The notes beneath the pieces are model-generated. The model saw nothing but the letters and a program-made list of their open reading frames with translations, did no database searches and was not told the DNA's origin. A stretch of 64,000 nt of DNA from Amycolatopsis sp. cg9 (lineage in GTDB: Bacteria > Actinomycetota > Actinomycetes > Mycobacteriales > Pseudonocardiaceae). Each line of letters opens with the position of its first letter. Position 1 is the first letter of the stretch. Where the stretch lies: the NCBI RefSeq assembly GCF_041346945.1, contig NZ_CP166850.1:7858501-7922500 (forward strand). Reading direction: 5' to 3'. Shown in pieces: positions 52,079-60,595 of this stretch. Made by a program: the position numbers and the translations under genes.

Positions 52079-54856
52079 TCACGCGGCACCCGCGGCCACG
52101 ACACCACGGCGCAGGGCCTTCACCGCGTCCGCCGCCGCCGCACCCACCGGATCGGCCTTGCCGAGCACGTCCCGGATCTGGTCGAGCAGGTCGATCACCT
52201 GGCGCGACCAGCGCACGAAGTCACCCGCCGACAGCTCCTGGCCGTTCGCCTCGGCCGCGCTGAGCACCTTCTCCAGCGATTCCCCGCGCGCCCACCGATA
52301 AACCGGCCACGCGAACCCGGCGTCGGGCTCCCGCGTCCGGTCGAGCCGGTGCCGCCGCTCGTCCTCGGTCAGCTCCACCCACAGCCGCACGGTCTCCTGC
52401 CACGCCTCGGGCACCGCGCCCCCGGGCAGCCGCGGCTCGCCCGCGGTGTCCCGGCGCGCCTCGAACACCAGGGTCGACACGACCGCGGCGAGCTCGGCCG
52501 GGCCCAGGCCCTGCCACACACCGTGCCGGATGCACTCGGCCGCGAGCAGATCGGACTCGCTGTAGAGCCGGGTCAAGCGCCGGCCGTGCTCGGTGACGCG
52601 GTCCTCCCCGTCCCCGGCCGACTCCGGGCCCAGGTACCCGCGTTCCCCGAGCAGCGCCAGGATCCGGTCGAACGCCCGCGCCAGCGAGTGCGTCGTCGCG
52701 GCGACCTTCCGTTCCAGCTGCTGGGTTTCCGCGGTCAGGCGCTGGTACCGCTCGACCCAGCGCAGGTTCGCCTCGCGCTCGGCCAGCCCGTGGCCCGGGT
52801 GGGCGCGCAACGCCCGCCGCAGCGCCGCCAGCTCCCCGTCCTCGTTGGCCCCGGACCGCCGCTTCTGCCTGCCAGGCAACGAAATCCCGGCGTTGCGCAG
52901 CGTCGAAGCGATGTCGCGGCGGGTCTTCGGCGAACGCAGCTCGATGTGCCGCGGCAGCTTGATCCGCCCCAGCGCCTCGACCGGCGCCGGGAAGTCGGCC
53001 ACCGACAGCGGCCCGGACCAGCGGTCCTCGGTCACCACGACCGGCCGCGGTTCGCGGATCGGGTCCAGCCCCGGGTCCACCACCACGGCCAGCCCGGCAC
53101 GACGGCCCGCCGGCACCGCGATGACATCGCCCTTGCGCAGCTTCTCCAGCGACTCGGCCGTCCCCGCCCGCCGCACCGCGGTGTTCTGCCGGGACAACGC
53201 CTTCTCCCGCGCCGAGATCTTCGCCCGCAGCTCGACGTACTCGAGCATCTCGTCGAAGTCGCCGGTGATGGCGGCCGCGTACCCCTTGAGCGCTTCCTTG
53301 TTCCGCTCGATCCGCCGCGCGGTGCCGACCACCGACCGGTCGGCCTGGAACTGGGCGAACGACTGCTCCAGCAGCTCCCGCGCCTCGGCCGCGCCGACCT
53401 GCGCGACCAGGTTCACGGCCATGTTGTACCCGGGCCGGAACGACGACCGCAGCGGGTAGGTCCGGGTCGACGCGAGCCCGGCGACCTGCTTGGGGTCGAC
53501 CCCGGGCTGCCACGCGACGACGGCGTGGCCCTCCACGTCGATCCCGCGCCGCCCGGCCCGGCCGGTGAGCTGCGTGTACTCCCCCGGCGTCAGGTCGACG
53601 TGCGCTTCGCCGTTGTACTTCACCAGGCGCTCGAGGACGACCGTGCGGGCCGGCATGTTGATCCCCAGCGCGAGGGTCTCGGTCGCGAACACGACCTTCA
53701 CCAGACCCCGGACGAACAGCTCCTCGACGGTCTCCTTGAACGCCGGCAGCAGCCCCGCGTGGTGGCCGGCGATGCCGCGCTCGAGGGCTTCCCGCCACTC
53801 CCAGTAGCCGAGCACGCCCAGATCGCCCTCGGGCAGCTCCGACGTCCGCGCGTCGATCACCCGGCGGATCTCCTCGACCTCGCCGGGGCCGTTCAGCCGC
53901 AGCCCGGACCGCACGCACTGCGCCACCGCGGCGTCGCACCCCGCACGGGAGAAGATGAACACGATCGCCGGCAGCAGCCCGGCCCGGTCCAGCTGCTCGA
54001 CGACGTCGACCCGCGACGGCGGCCGGAACCGCGGCATCCGCGGCGGCGCGCCCCGCCGCCCGCGCGGGCCGCGGAACCCGGCGGGCGCGTACTGCCTGCC
54101 GATCTCCTCCGTGCGGCGCAGCAGGGTCGGGTTGATCCGCAGCTCGGCGCCGGGCAGGTGGGTGTCCTCGCCCGCGAACAGGTCCAGCAGCCGGTTGCCG
54201 ACCAGCATGTGCTGCCACAGCGGGACCGGCCGGTGCTCGTCGACCACGACGGTGGTGTCCCCGCGCACCTCGACCAGCCATTCGCCGAACTCCTCGGCGT
54301 TGCTGACGGTGGCCGACAGCCCGACCACGCGGACGTGCTCGGGCAGGTGCAGGATCACCTCTTCCCAGACCGCGCCGCGGAAGCGGTCGGCGAGGTAGTG
54401 GACCTCGTCCATGACGACGTAGCCGAGGTCGGTGATCGTCGAGGAGCCGGCGTAGAGCATGTTGCGCAGCACCTCGGTGGTCATCACGACGACCTGGGCG
54501 TTGCCGTTGAGCGAGGTGTCCCCGGTGAGCAGGCCGACGGCGTCGGCGCCGTAGCGGGCGACCAGGTCGGCGTACTTCTGGTTCGACAACGCCTTGATCG
54601 GCGTGGTGTAGAAGCACTTGCGGCCCTCGGCCAGCGCCAGGTGCACGGCGAATTCGCCGACGACGGTCTTGCCCGCCCCGGTGGGCGCGCAGACGAGCAC
54701 GCCGTGGCCGCCCTCGAGGGCTTGGCACCCCCGGATCTGGAACTCGTCGAACTCGAAGGACGCCTCCGCGGCGAAGCGCGTCAGCTGGGGGTACTTCCCG
54801 CGGCGCGAGGAGGCCGCATAGGCCTCGGCCGGGGACGGAGAAGGGCTACTGGCCAC
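52079..54856 (-). CDS. helY: DEAD/DEAH-box RNA helicase HelY
   Basis: 925 residues of the Ski2-like helicases. Motif I APTGAGKT, motif II DEVH (VVMDEVHYL), motif III LSATVSN, motif V FATETLALGINMPARTV and motif VI QLTGRAGRRG are present. The C-terminal DSHCT-type domain follows. It unwinds structured RNA using ATP. The GTG at 54856 gives an N-terminus only about 30 residues longer than the conserved core. Divergent from a zinc-ribbon membrane gene; the 21-bp repeat copy 2 is in that spacer. The matching gene is Rv2092c. Confidence 0.95.
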   Translation of the reverse strand: MASSPSPSPAEAYAASSRRGKYPQLTRFAAEASFEFDEFQIRGCQALEGGHGVLVCAPTGAGKTVVGEFAVHLALAEGRKCFYTTPIKALSNQKYADLVARYGADAVGLLTGDTSLNGNAQVVVMTTEVLRNMLYAGSSTITDLGYVVMDEVHYLADRFRGAVWEEVILHLPEHVRVVGLSATVSNAEEFGEWLVEVRGDTTVVVDEHRPVPLWQHMLVGNRLLDLFAGEDTHLPGAELRINPTLLRRTEEIGRQYAPAGFRGPRGRRGAPPRMPRFRPPSRVDVVEQLDRAGLLPAIVFIFSRAGCDAAVAQCVRSGLRLNGPGEVEEIRRVIDARTSELPEGDLGVLGYWEWREALERGIAGHHAGLLPAFKETVEELFVRGLVKVVFATETLALGINMPARTVVLERLVKYNGEAHVDLTPGEYTQLTGRAGRRGIDVEGHAVVAWQPGVDPKQVAGLASTRTYPLRSSFRPGYNMAVNLVAQVGAAEARELLEQSFAQFQADRSVVGTARRIERNKEALKGYAAAITGDFDEMLEYVELRAKISAREKALSRQNTAVRRAGTAESLEKLRKGDVIAVPAGRRAGLAVVVDPGLDPIREPRPVVVTEDRWSGPLSVADFPAPVEALGRIKLPRHIELRSPKTRRDIASTLRNAGISLPGRQKRRSGANEDGELAALRRALRAHPGHGLAEREANLRWVERYQRLTAETQQLERKVAATTHSLARAFDRILALLGERGYLGPESAGDGEDRVTEHGRRLTRLYSESDLLAAECIRHGVWQGLGPAELAAVVSTLVFEARRDTAGEPRLPGGAVPEAWQETVRLWVELTEDERRHRLDRTREPDAGFAWPVYRWARGESLEKVLSAAEANGQELSAGDFVRWSRQVIDLLDQIRDVLGKADPVGAAAADAVKALRRGVVAAGAA

Positions 54857-54921
54857 CTCGTCAGGGTTTCACATCCCCCCGCCGTTCCGCACGCCGCGTG
54901 ACCGACGGCGTGGCGCGCCCC

Positions 54922-54942
54922 GCGGTATAGGGCGTTATACAC
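54922..54942. repeat. Exact 21-bp repeat, copy 2 (GTATA-N6-TATAC)
   Basis: Identical over 21 bp to 45305-45325. Here it lies in the divergent helY/zinc-ribbon spacer, 66 bp before the helY start and 63 bp before the other start. That position would suit an operator or promoter. Confidence 0.8.
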
Positions 54943-55004
54943 ACAGATCGGCTACGGGAACCGGATCACGGGCGGGTGCGTCGGAGCGGCGGAAGGAGGT
55001 CCCG

Positions 55005-55580
55005 ATGACCGAACCGTGCCCGAGCTGCGGGCAGCTGGACCAGGTGCAGCACGTGCCGGCGGTCTACCACGGCGGCCACTCCTTCTACCGGGGCCAGGGC
55101 CCGATGGTGGCCGTGCCCGCCGGTGACGGCGTCGTCTACACGAGCAGCCAGGTCAGCGGGGTCTCGGTCACCGCGGTCGCCCGCTCCCTAGACCCCTTTC
55201 CCCCACCCCGCCGCAGCGGCGGCCTGATGGCGGCGATGATCGTGCTCGCGCTGGTCGGGAGCTGCTTCCTGCTGCTGCCGTTCTCGGCCGCCGACGACCC
55301 GCCGCCCGGCGGCGAGGGCGCGAAAGCGCTGGGCTACGCGGTGCTCACGCTGCCGGCGTTCGGGGTGTACCTCGCCGTCGGCGTGCTGGTCTGGCTCTAC
55401 GCCCGCCGCGTGCGGGCGCACCGGAAGCAGCGGAAGGGCGTTCCGGCGGCCCGGCAGGTCTGGGAGCAGGGCTGGTTCTGCCACCGCTGCGGCGGGGTCT
55501 ACTTCGCCGACGCGGGCCGCCTGCTGACCCCGGACCACTTCCGCCAGCTGGTGGCGCGCGCGGGCGGCTACGACCGTTAA
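55005..55580 (+). CDS. Hypothetical zinc-ribbon membrane protein
   Basis: 191 residues. An N-terminal CPSCG ribbon half, two helices (about 71-95 and 106-130) and a C-terminal CHRCGG ribbon half bracket the membrane hairpin, so the two CxxC may jointly bind one zinc on the cytosolic side. No family recognised. A textbook AAGGAGGT ribosome site precedes the ATG. It converges with the diacylglycerol kinase-like gene (4-bp overlap). Confidence 0.8.
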   Translation: MTEPCPSCGQLDQVQHVPAVYHGGHSFYRGQGPMVAVPAGDGVVYTSSQVSGVSVTAVARSLDPFPPPRRSGGLMAAMIVLALVGSCFLLLPFSAADDPPPGGEGAKALGYAVLTLPAFGVYLAVGVLVWLYARRVRAHRKQRKGVPAARQVWEQGWFCHRCGGVYFADAGRLLTPDHFRQLVARAGGYDR

Positions 55581-56458
55581 GCCAGCACCGTCAGCGCGCC
55601 CGGGACGCAGCTGACCGTCACCGGGACCGTGCCCTGCGGCTCGCCGTCGGCGTAGGCGGGCCAGTTGTTGCCGGTCAGCGCGACCGAGCGGGCGCGCAGG
55701 GTGCGGACCGCCGGGTGGGTGACGTGCTTGCCGGTGCGCAGGCCCGGGAGCATCCGCATCAGGCCGCGGCGGGTGGCGTGGCCGATGATCGTGACGTCGA
55801 AGACGCCGTCTTCGGGGTCGGCCGTCGGGCAGATCGGGACGCCGCCGCCGTAGAAGCGGGTGTTGCCGATCGCGACCAGGGTCGCGTCGAGCTCGATCCG
55901 GCCGGTGCCGGTGTCGACGACCACCGGCCGGGACCGGAAGGACGCCAGTTCGGCCAGGATCGCCAGGTCGTAGCGGCGGGGCCCGGACGGCCAGCGCATC
56001 CGGTTGGCGCGTTCGTTGACGCTCGCGTCGAAGCCGGCGCACAGCACGGTCGCGAACCACGTGTCGCCGATCCGGCCGAGGTCGATCCGCCGCCGCGCCC
56101 CCGACTTCAGGGCCGCCACCAGCGCGTCGACCGCGGCCAGGGGCTCGGCCGGGACGCCGAGGGCGCGGGCGAAGTCGTTGCCGGTGCCCGCCGGGACCAG
56201 GCCGAGCGCCACGTCGTGGTTGGCGCAGAACTGGACGCCCTGGTGGGCGGCGCCGTCACCGCCGAGCACGACCAGGACGTCGAGCCCGGCGCTGTGGGAG
56301 GTCCGCATCAGCTCGCGGGACTCCTCGACGGAGTTCGCGACCAGCACGTCGAGCCGGTCGACGGCGGCGCGCAGCCGCTCCGCGACCGTGTCCGCGATCC
56401 GGGCGGCGGCGCCGTGCCCCGAGGCCGGGTGCACGGCGAGCGCGGCGTGGATCCCCAC
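55577..56458 (-). CDS. Diacylglycerol kinase-like lipid kinase
   Basis: 293 residues of the YegS/DgkB family. The nucleotide loop VVLGGDGAAHQGVQ (GGDG), LVPAGTGNDFARALG and C-terminal YADGEP match bacterial diacylglycerol/lipid kinases. It phosphorylates diacylglycerol or a related lipid at the membrane face. The GTG start shares its G with the tatC stop (TAGTG), so translation is coupled to tatC. This gene is absent between tatC and helY in M. tuberculosis, where the homologue (Rv2252) is elsewhere. Confidence 0.9.
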   Translation of the reverse strand: MGIHAALAVHPASGHGAAARIADTVAERLRAAVDRLDVLVANSVEESRELMRTSHSAGLDVLVVLGGDGAAHQGVQFCANHDVALGLVPAGTGNDFARALGVPAEPLAAVDALVAALKSGARRRIDLGRIGDTWFATVLCAGFDASVNERANRMRWPSGPRRYDLAILAELASFRSRPVVVDTGTGRIELDATLVAIGNTRFYGGGVPICPTADPEDGVFDVTIIGHATRRGLMRMLPGLRTGKHVTHPAVRTLRARSVALTGNNWPAYADGEPQGTVPVTVSCVPGALTVLA

Positions 56459-57429
56459 TACGTGACGTCGTCGGTGCTCGACCGGCCGCCGGAGGCGGTC
56501 GGGGTGGACGGCTCGTCGTCGATGGTGCTCGGCGTGTAGTCGAACGGCGCCGCCTCGTCGTCGGCGAGCTTGTCCCAGCCTTCGTCGCCGCGGGCCTTTT
56601 CGAGCTTGCGGTCGTGGAAGCGCGCCATCTGGACGGCGATCTCGAACAGCACGGTCAGCGCGCCGGCGAGGCCGAGCATGGAGAACGGGTCGGAACCGGG
56701 GGTGGCGAACGCGGCGAAGACGAACAGCGCGAACACGATGCCGCGCCGCCACTTCTTCAGCTGCACGTACTTGACCACGCCGACGCGGTTCAGCATCACC
56801 ACGAGCAGCGGCAGCTCGAAGCTGATCCCGAAGATGATCAGCAGCGACAGCAGGAACGAGATGTACTTGTCCGCGGTGAGCGCGGTGACGAACGCGTCCT
56901 GCCCGAAGCCCATGAGCAGCTGCAGGGCGTGCGGGAAGAGGATGTAGGCGAGCACGGCGCCCGCGGCGAACAGCACCGACGCGAAGCCGACGAACGTCAG
57001 CGCGTACTTGCGCTCCTTGCTGTACAGACCGGGCGCGATGAACGCCCAGAGCTGGTACAGCCAAGCCGGCGAGAGGAGCACGGCACCGGCCGCGATGCCG
57101 ACCTTCAGCTGTGTCATGAAGGCTTCGAACGGCACGGTCTGCAGCAGCCGGCACCCTTCGGCGCTGTCGAGCCGCCGGTTCGGCGGGATGGCGCAGTACG
57201 GGTCCTTCACCAGGTCGCCGAGCGACGGGATCGGACCGATCTTGGTGCCGAACCAGATGAACCCGAGGATCCCGCCTATCACGACCGCGAGCATCGCGAA
57301 GCCGAGGCGGCGGCGGAACTCGTAGATGTGCTCGATGAGCGTCATCGTCCCGTCGGGGTTGCTGCGACGGCTGCGCTTGCGCCGCTTGGACCGACGGCTG
57401 TCACCGTTTCCGGAGGCGGATTCCGCCAC
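56458..57429 (-). CDS. tatC: Sec-independent protein translocase TatC
   Basis: 323 residues, six helices. The conserved cytosolic start (MTLIEHIYEFRRRL) follows a basic 28-residue extension, and YQLWAFIAPGLYSKERKYA is the TatC signature with the expected PGLY loop. It recognises twin-arginine signal peptides. The C-terminal cytosolic tail of about 60 acidic residues is longer than in E. coli, as usual for actinobacteria. It follows tatA and overlaps the lipid kinase start. Confidence 0.95.
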   Translation of the reverse strand: MAESASGNGDSRRSKRRKRSRRSNPDGTMTLIEHIYEFRRRLGFAMLAVVIGGILGFIWFGTKIGPIPSLGDLVKDPYCAIPPNRRLDSAEGCRLLQTVPFEAFMTQLKVGIAAGAVLLSPAWLYQLWAFIAPGLYSKERKYALTFVGFASVLFAAGAVLAYILFPHALQLLMGFGQDAFVTALTADKYISFLLSLLIIFGISFELPLLVVMLNRVGVVKYVQLKKWRRGIVFALFVFAAFATPGSDPFSMLGLAGALTVLFEIAVQMARFHDRKLEKARGDEGWDKLADDEAAPFDYTPSTIDDEPSTPTASGGRSSTDDVT

Positions 57430-57457
57430 GGGTTGTTCCTGTCTCGTCGGAGTCCGC

Positions 57458-57485
57458 CGGAGCGCGCCGCTCAGGGCGCGCTCCG
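57458..57485 (-). promoter_or_regulatory. Intercistronic hairpin between tatA and tatC
   Basis: CGGAGCGCGCC (57458-57468) and GGCGCGCTCCG (57475-57485) form a perfect 11-bp stem with a 6-nt loop in the 86-bp tatA-tatC gap. It could be a leaky terminator or mRNA-stability element that keeps TatA in excess of TatC, which the Tat pore requires. The role is inferred. Confidence 0.65.
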
Positions 57486-57515
57486 TGGACCGGGGACCGG
57501 GTGTGGCCTAGCCGC

Positions 57516-57830
57516 TCAGCTGGCGTTCTTCTGCGGCTGGTCGGCGGCCTGCTGCTTCTTCAGCTCGTCGAGCTGCCGCTGCAGGTCGGCGACCTGCTGG
57601 TCGGTCGAAGCGGGTGCGGCGGGCTTGGCCGGGATCTGCTTCGTCTCGGCGGGCTCGGCGTCTTCGGTCGCCGCGGCCTTGTCGCCGGTGAGGTCCTTGG
57701 TCTCGGCCTTGAAGATCTTCATGGACTTGCCGATGGACCGGGCCGCGTCGGGAAGCCTCTTGGCCCCGAACAGCAGCACGACGACGAGCACCAGGATGAT
57801 CAAATGCCACGGCTGCAATCCGTTCAGCAT
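57516..57830 (-). CDS. tatA: Sec-independent protein translocase TatA
   Basis: 104 residues. One N-terminal helix ([24 protein letters not shown]) is followed by the amphipathic helix ([15 protein letters not shown]) and a charged tail, as in TatA; FG before KRLP is conserved. It oligomerises to form the protein-conducting patch for folded Tat substrates. GGAGG lies upstream of the ATG. It is preceded by a small membrane gene and pafC. Confidence 0.95.
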   Translation of the reverse strand: MLNGLQPWHLIILVLVVVLLFGAKRLPDAARSIGKSMKIFKAETKDLTGDKAAATEDAEPAETKQIPAKPAAPASTDQQVADLQRQLDELKKQQAADQPQKNAS

Positions 57831-57861
57831 GGTGGCCTCCTATCTGCGTCTGGTAGGGATG

Positions 57862-58080
57862 TTACTGGTTTTCGGGCTTCCGGCGGCGCTCCGCGAACGC
57901 GACGCGCAGCGCGGCCGACCGGGCGCGGATCAACCCCGCCCGGTCCTGGGTGTTCTCCGCCACCATGCTTGCGGTCCGCCGGAAGGCACGCAAGACCTTG
58001 GCGGTCCGCACCAGCAGGACGACGAGCAGCAGCAGGCCGATCGCGGCGAGCACGACGGTGGGCAGGTACGGCACGCGCAC
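57862..58080 (-). CDS. Small membrane protein between pafC and tatA
   Basis: 72 residues from GTG 58080: one helix (about 5-27, LPTVVLAAIGLLLLVVLLVR) and a basic cytosolic tail (RAFRRTASMVAENTQDRAGLIRARSAALRVAFAERRR in part). The longer frame to 58152 would overlap pafC by 68 bp, so the GTG 4 nt after the pafC stop is preferred. Part of the paf-tat operon; function unknown. Confidence 0.75.
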   Translation of the reverse strand: MRVPYLPTVVLAAIGLLLLVVLLVRTAKVLRAFRRTASMVAENTQDRAGLIRARSAALRVAFAERRRKPENQ

Positions 58081-58084
58081 CAGC

Positions 58085-59065
58085 CTAGTGGTGACAGGTT
58101 GACGGAAGGTGACGGGCTCGGGCCACCGCGTCGGCGGCGCGGCGTCCGACATCGGACGCGAGGTCGGCCGGGCTCTCCACCAGCGCTTCCCCGCCCAGAC
58201 CGAGCACCAGGCGGACCATCCAGGACTGGTCGGCGTAGCGCATCCGGATCCGCAGGCGGCCGCCCGCGAGCTCGTCGAGCTCCTCGCACGGGTAGTACTC
58301 GGCTACCCAGCGTGCGTCGGGGTCGAGGACCAGCACCGCCTCCCGCTGATCGGGACGCTCGCGGAAGACACCGTCGGAGATGTCGGTCGGGTGCGCGTGC
58401 GCGGGCGGCCGCGAGGGCTCGCCGAGGACCGTCAGCTCGTCGATCCGGTCGAGCCGGAACAGCCGGACGCCCTCGGCGCGGCGGCACCAGGCCTCGAGGT
58501 AGCCGACCGCCTGGACGATCAGCAGCCGCATCGGGTCGACCGTGCGCTCGGTGATCTGGTCCTTCGACGCGGTGTAGTAGCGGATCCGCAGCGCCCGCCC
58601 GTCCTGCAGGGCGCCGGCCACCGCCTCGCGGGTCCGCGCGGTCTTCTCGCCCTCGCGCACTCCCCCGCCGACGACCACGCCGGCGGGCTGGGCCTGCCCG
58701 GCCGCGGCTTCGATCTTGGCGATGGACCGGCGGACGGCGTCGCCGTCGACCACGCCCGGCGTCTCGGCCAGCGCCCGCAGCGCCACCAGCAGCGCGGTCG
58801 CCTCGCCGCCGGTGAGCCGCAGCGGGCGGTTCATGCCGGCGTCGTGGGTGACGACGATCGTGTTGCCCTCGAAGGACAGGTCGATCAGGTCGCCGGGGCC
58901 GTAGCCGGGCAGCCCGCACATCCACAGCAGCTCGAGGTCCTTGCGCAGCTGCTTCGGCGTGACGTCGAAGTCGTGCGCCGCCTCGTCGATGCGGATGCCG
59001 GGACGCGCCAGCAGGTACGGCACGAGCGCCAGCAGTCTCGGCATCCGGTCGGTGGACCCGCTCAC
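58085..59065 (-). CDS. pafC: WYL-domain regulator PafC
   Basis: 326 residues: winged HTH (residues about 5-70), WYL domain (GYLEAWCRRAEGVRLFRLDRI near 205-225) and WCX C-terminus. With PafB it forms the PafBC activator of the LexA-independent DNA-damage response in mycobacteria; WYL domains are thought to sense single-stranded nucleic acid. Its GTG overlaps the pafB stop (GTGA), keeping the two subunits equimolar. Confidence 0.94.
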   Translation of the reverse strand: MSGSTDRMPRLLALVPYLLARPGIRIDEAAHDFDVTPKQLRKDLELLWMCGLPGYGPGDLIDLSFEGNTIVVTHDAGMNRPLRLTGGEATALLVALRALAETPGVVDGDAVRRSIAKIEAAAGQAQPAGVVVGGGVREGEKTARTREAVAGALQDGRALRIRYYTASKDQITERTVDPMRLLIVQAVGYLEAWCRRAEGVRLFRLDRIDELTVLGEPSRPPAHAHPTDISDGVFRERPDQREAVLVLDPDARWVAEYYPCEELDELAGGRLRIRMRYADQSWMVRLVLGLGGEALVESPADLASDVGRRAADAVARARHLPSTCHH

Positions 59066-60045
59066 CGCACGCTCACCTGCCGGGCGACGACGGCTTCGAG
59101 GCGGTCCTGGACCGACTTCGCCAGCACGTCCGGCTCCAGCACCACGACGTCGGGACCCTGCGCGCTGATCCAGTCGGCCGCCGACTCCGGGTAGAGCAGG
59201 CCGATCTCCACGAGATCGCCCTCTTCCCCGTCGACGGTCGCGCGCCCGACCACGGCGCCGCGGCGGCGGACCCCGGCGGCGCGGCCGTCGGCGACCCAGA
59301 CCCGGGCGGTGGTGACCGGCGACGGTTCGCCGCCGCCGGTGGCCGTGACGAGCTTGAGCAGGTTGACGCCCTCGGGACGGCGCACCTCGCCCGGCTTCCC
59401 GACGGTGCGGACCTGGCCGGTGACGCGGGAGAGCCGGAAGCAGCGGGTGGCACCGCGGTCGCGGTCGTGCCCGACGACGTACCAGCGGGCGCGCCACGAC
59501 ACCACGCCCCACGGCTCGAGCGTCCGCATGATGCGCTCGGGCGAGCCGCTGCGGCGGTACTCGAAGCGCACGGCCTGCCCGCTCTGGACCGCGGCCAGCA
59601 GCGGCCCGAACGCCGGTTCGGCGCGCACGCGCGGCTCGACGACGGTGGGCGCCTGGTCGTCGACCTCCAGGCCGGCGGCGCGCAGCTTCACGAGCGCGCC
59701 CTGCGCCTGCCCGGTCAGCTCCGGCGAGTCCCACAGCCGCGAGGCGAGCGCGACCGCGGCGGCTTCGTCGGGGGCGAGGTCGATCTCGCCGAGTTCGTAG
59801 TCGCGGCGGGCGATGCGGTAGCCCTCGATGGCGTCGAACGCGGAGTTGCGGCCGGTCTCCAGCGGGATGCCGAGTTCGCGGAGCTCGGTCTTGTCCCGCT
59901 CGAACATCCGGAAGTAGGCCTCGTCGCTGGCCGCGTCGCAGTACCCGGGCACGATGCCGCGGATCCGCTCGGCAGTGAGGTACTGCCGGGTGGACAGGAG
60001 GGCCAGCACCAGATTGACCAGCCGTTCGGCGCGTGCGGTGGACAC
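59062..60045 (-). CDS. pafB: WYL-domain regulator PafB
   Basis: 327 residues. N-terminal HTH (TAERLVNLVLALLSTRQYLTAERI in part), WYL domain (WRARWYVVGHDRDRGATRCFRLSRV) and WCX domain. It is the partner of PafC in the PafBC DNA-damage transcription factor. The GTG at 60045 was chosen because family members start a few residues before the HTH. It is separated from pafA by about 3.2 kb of unrelated genes, unlike in mycobacteria where they adjoin. Confidence 0.93.
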   Translation of the reverse strand: MSTARAERLVNLVLALLSTRQYLTAERIRGIVPGYCDAASDEAYFRMFERDKTELRELGIPLETGRNSAFDAIEGYRIARRDYELGEIDLAPDEAAAVALASRLWDSPELTGQAQGALVKLRAAGLEVDDQAPTVVEPRVRAEPAFGPLLAAVQSGQAVRFEYRRSGSPERIMRTLEPWGVVSWRARWYVVGHDRDRGATRCFRLSRVTGQVRTVGKPGEVRRPEGVNLLKLVTATGGGEPSPVTTARVWVADGRAAGVRRRGAVVGRATVDGEEGDLVEIGLLYPESAADWISAQGPDVVVLEPDVLAKSVQDRLEAVVARQVSVR

Positions 60046-60055
60046 CCGGTAGAGC

Positions 60056-60487
60056 CTAGCCCGCGCCGCCCGGCCCGATCGTGAGGTCCGGGGTACGCGC
60101 GTCGTAATCGGTCCGCGCGGCGTCGACGGCGTCGAAGTTCGCCTCCGCCCAGTCCTTGAACCCGGCCACCAGCGCCCGCAGCGATTCCCCCAGCGGCGTA
60201 AGGGAATAGTCGACGCGGACGGGCACCGAAGGCGTGACTTCCCGGTGCACGAGACCGTCGCGTTCGAGCACCCGCAGGGTCTGGGTGAGCATCTTCTGGC
60301 TGACCCCGGCGATGCGCCGCGAAAGGTCGCTGTAGCGCTGCGGCCCGTCACCGAGCGCGACCAGGATCAGGCTGACCCACTTGCCGGCGATCTCGTCCAG
60401 CAGCTTCCGGGTCGGGCAGGCGGCGAGGTAGGCGTCGTAGGCGGCCTTTTCGGCGTGCCGCCGCTGTTCCGCCGTGCGCGTGGGCAC
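60056..60487 (-). CDS. HxlR-family transcriptional regulator
   Basis: 143 residues of the MarR-like HxlR winged-HTH family. CPTRKLLDEIAGKWVSLILVALGDGPQRYSDL in part, then GVSQKMLTQTLRVLERDGLVHR, is the family core. The N-terminal Cys could act as a redox sensor, as in related HypR/QorR proteins. It is divergent from a quinone-oxidoreductase-like gene (the QorR/QorA arrangement of corynebacteria), its likely target. GTG start at 60487. Confidence 0.9.
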   Translation of the reverse strand: MPTRTAEQRRHAEKAAYDAYLAACPTRKLLDEIAGKWVSLILVALGDGPQRYSDLSRRIAGVSQKMLTQTLRVLERDGLVHREVTPSVPVRVDYSLTPLGESLRALVAGFKDWAEANFDAVDAARTDYDARTPDLTIGPGGAG

Positions 60488-60595
60488 CGGGCGAACCTCC
60501 GGGTACGTGGGGAACCTGCGAGTGCGTACTTCCTGATGGAGAGTAGCTCCCCATACGGTCGCCGGGAAGGAGTTCGGACGCGAAGGAGGACGAAG

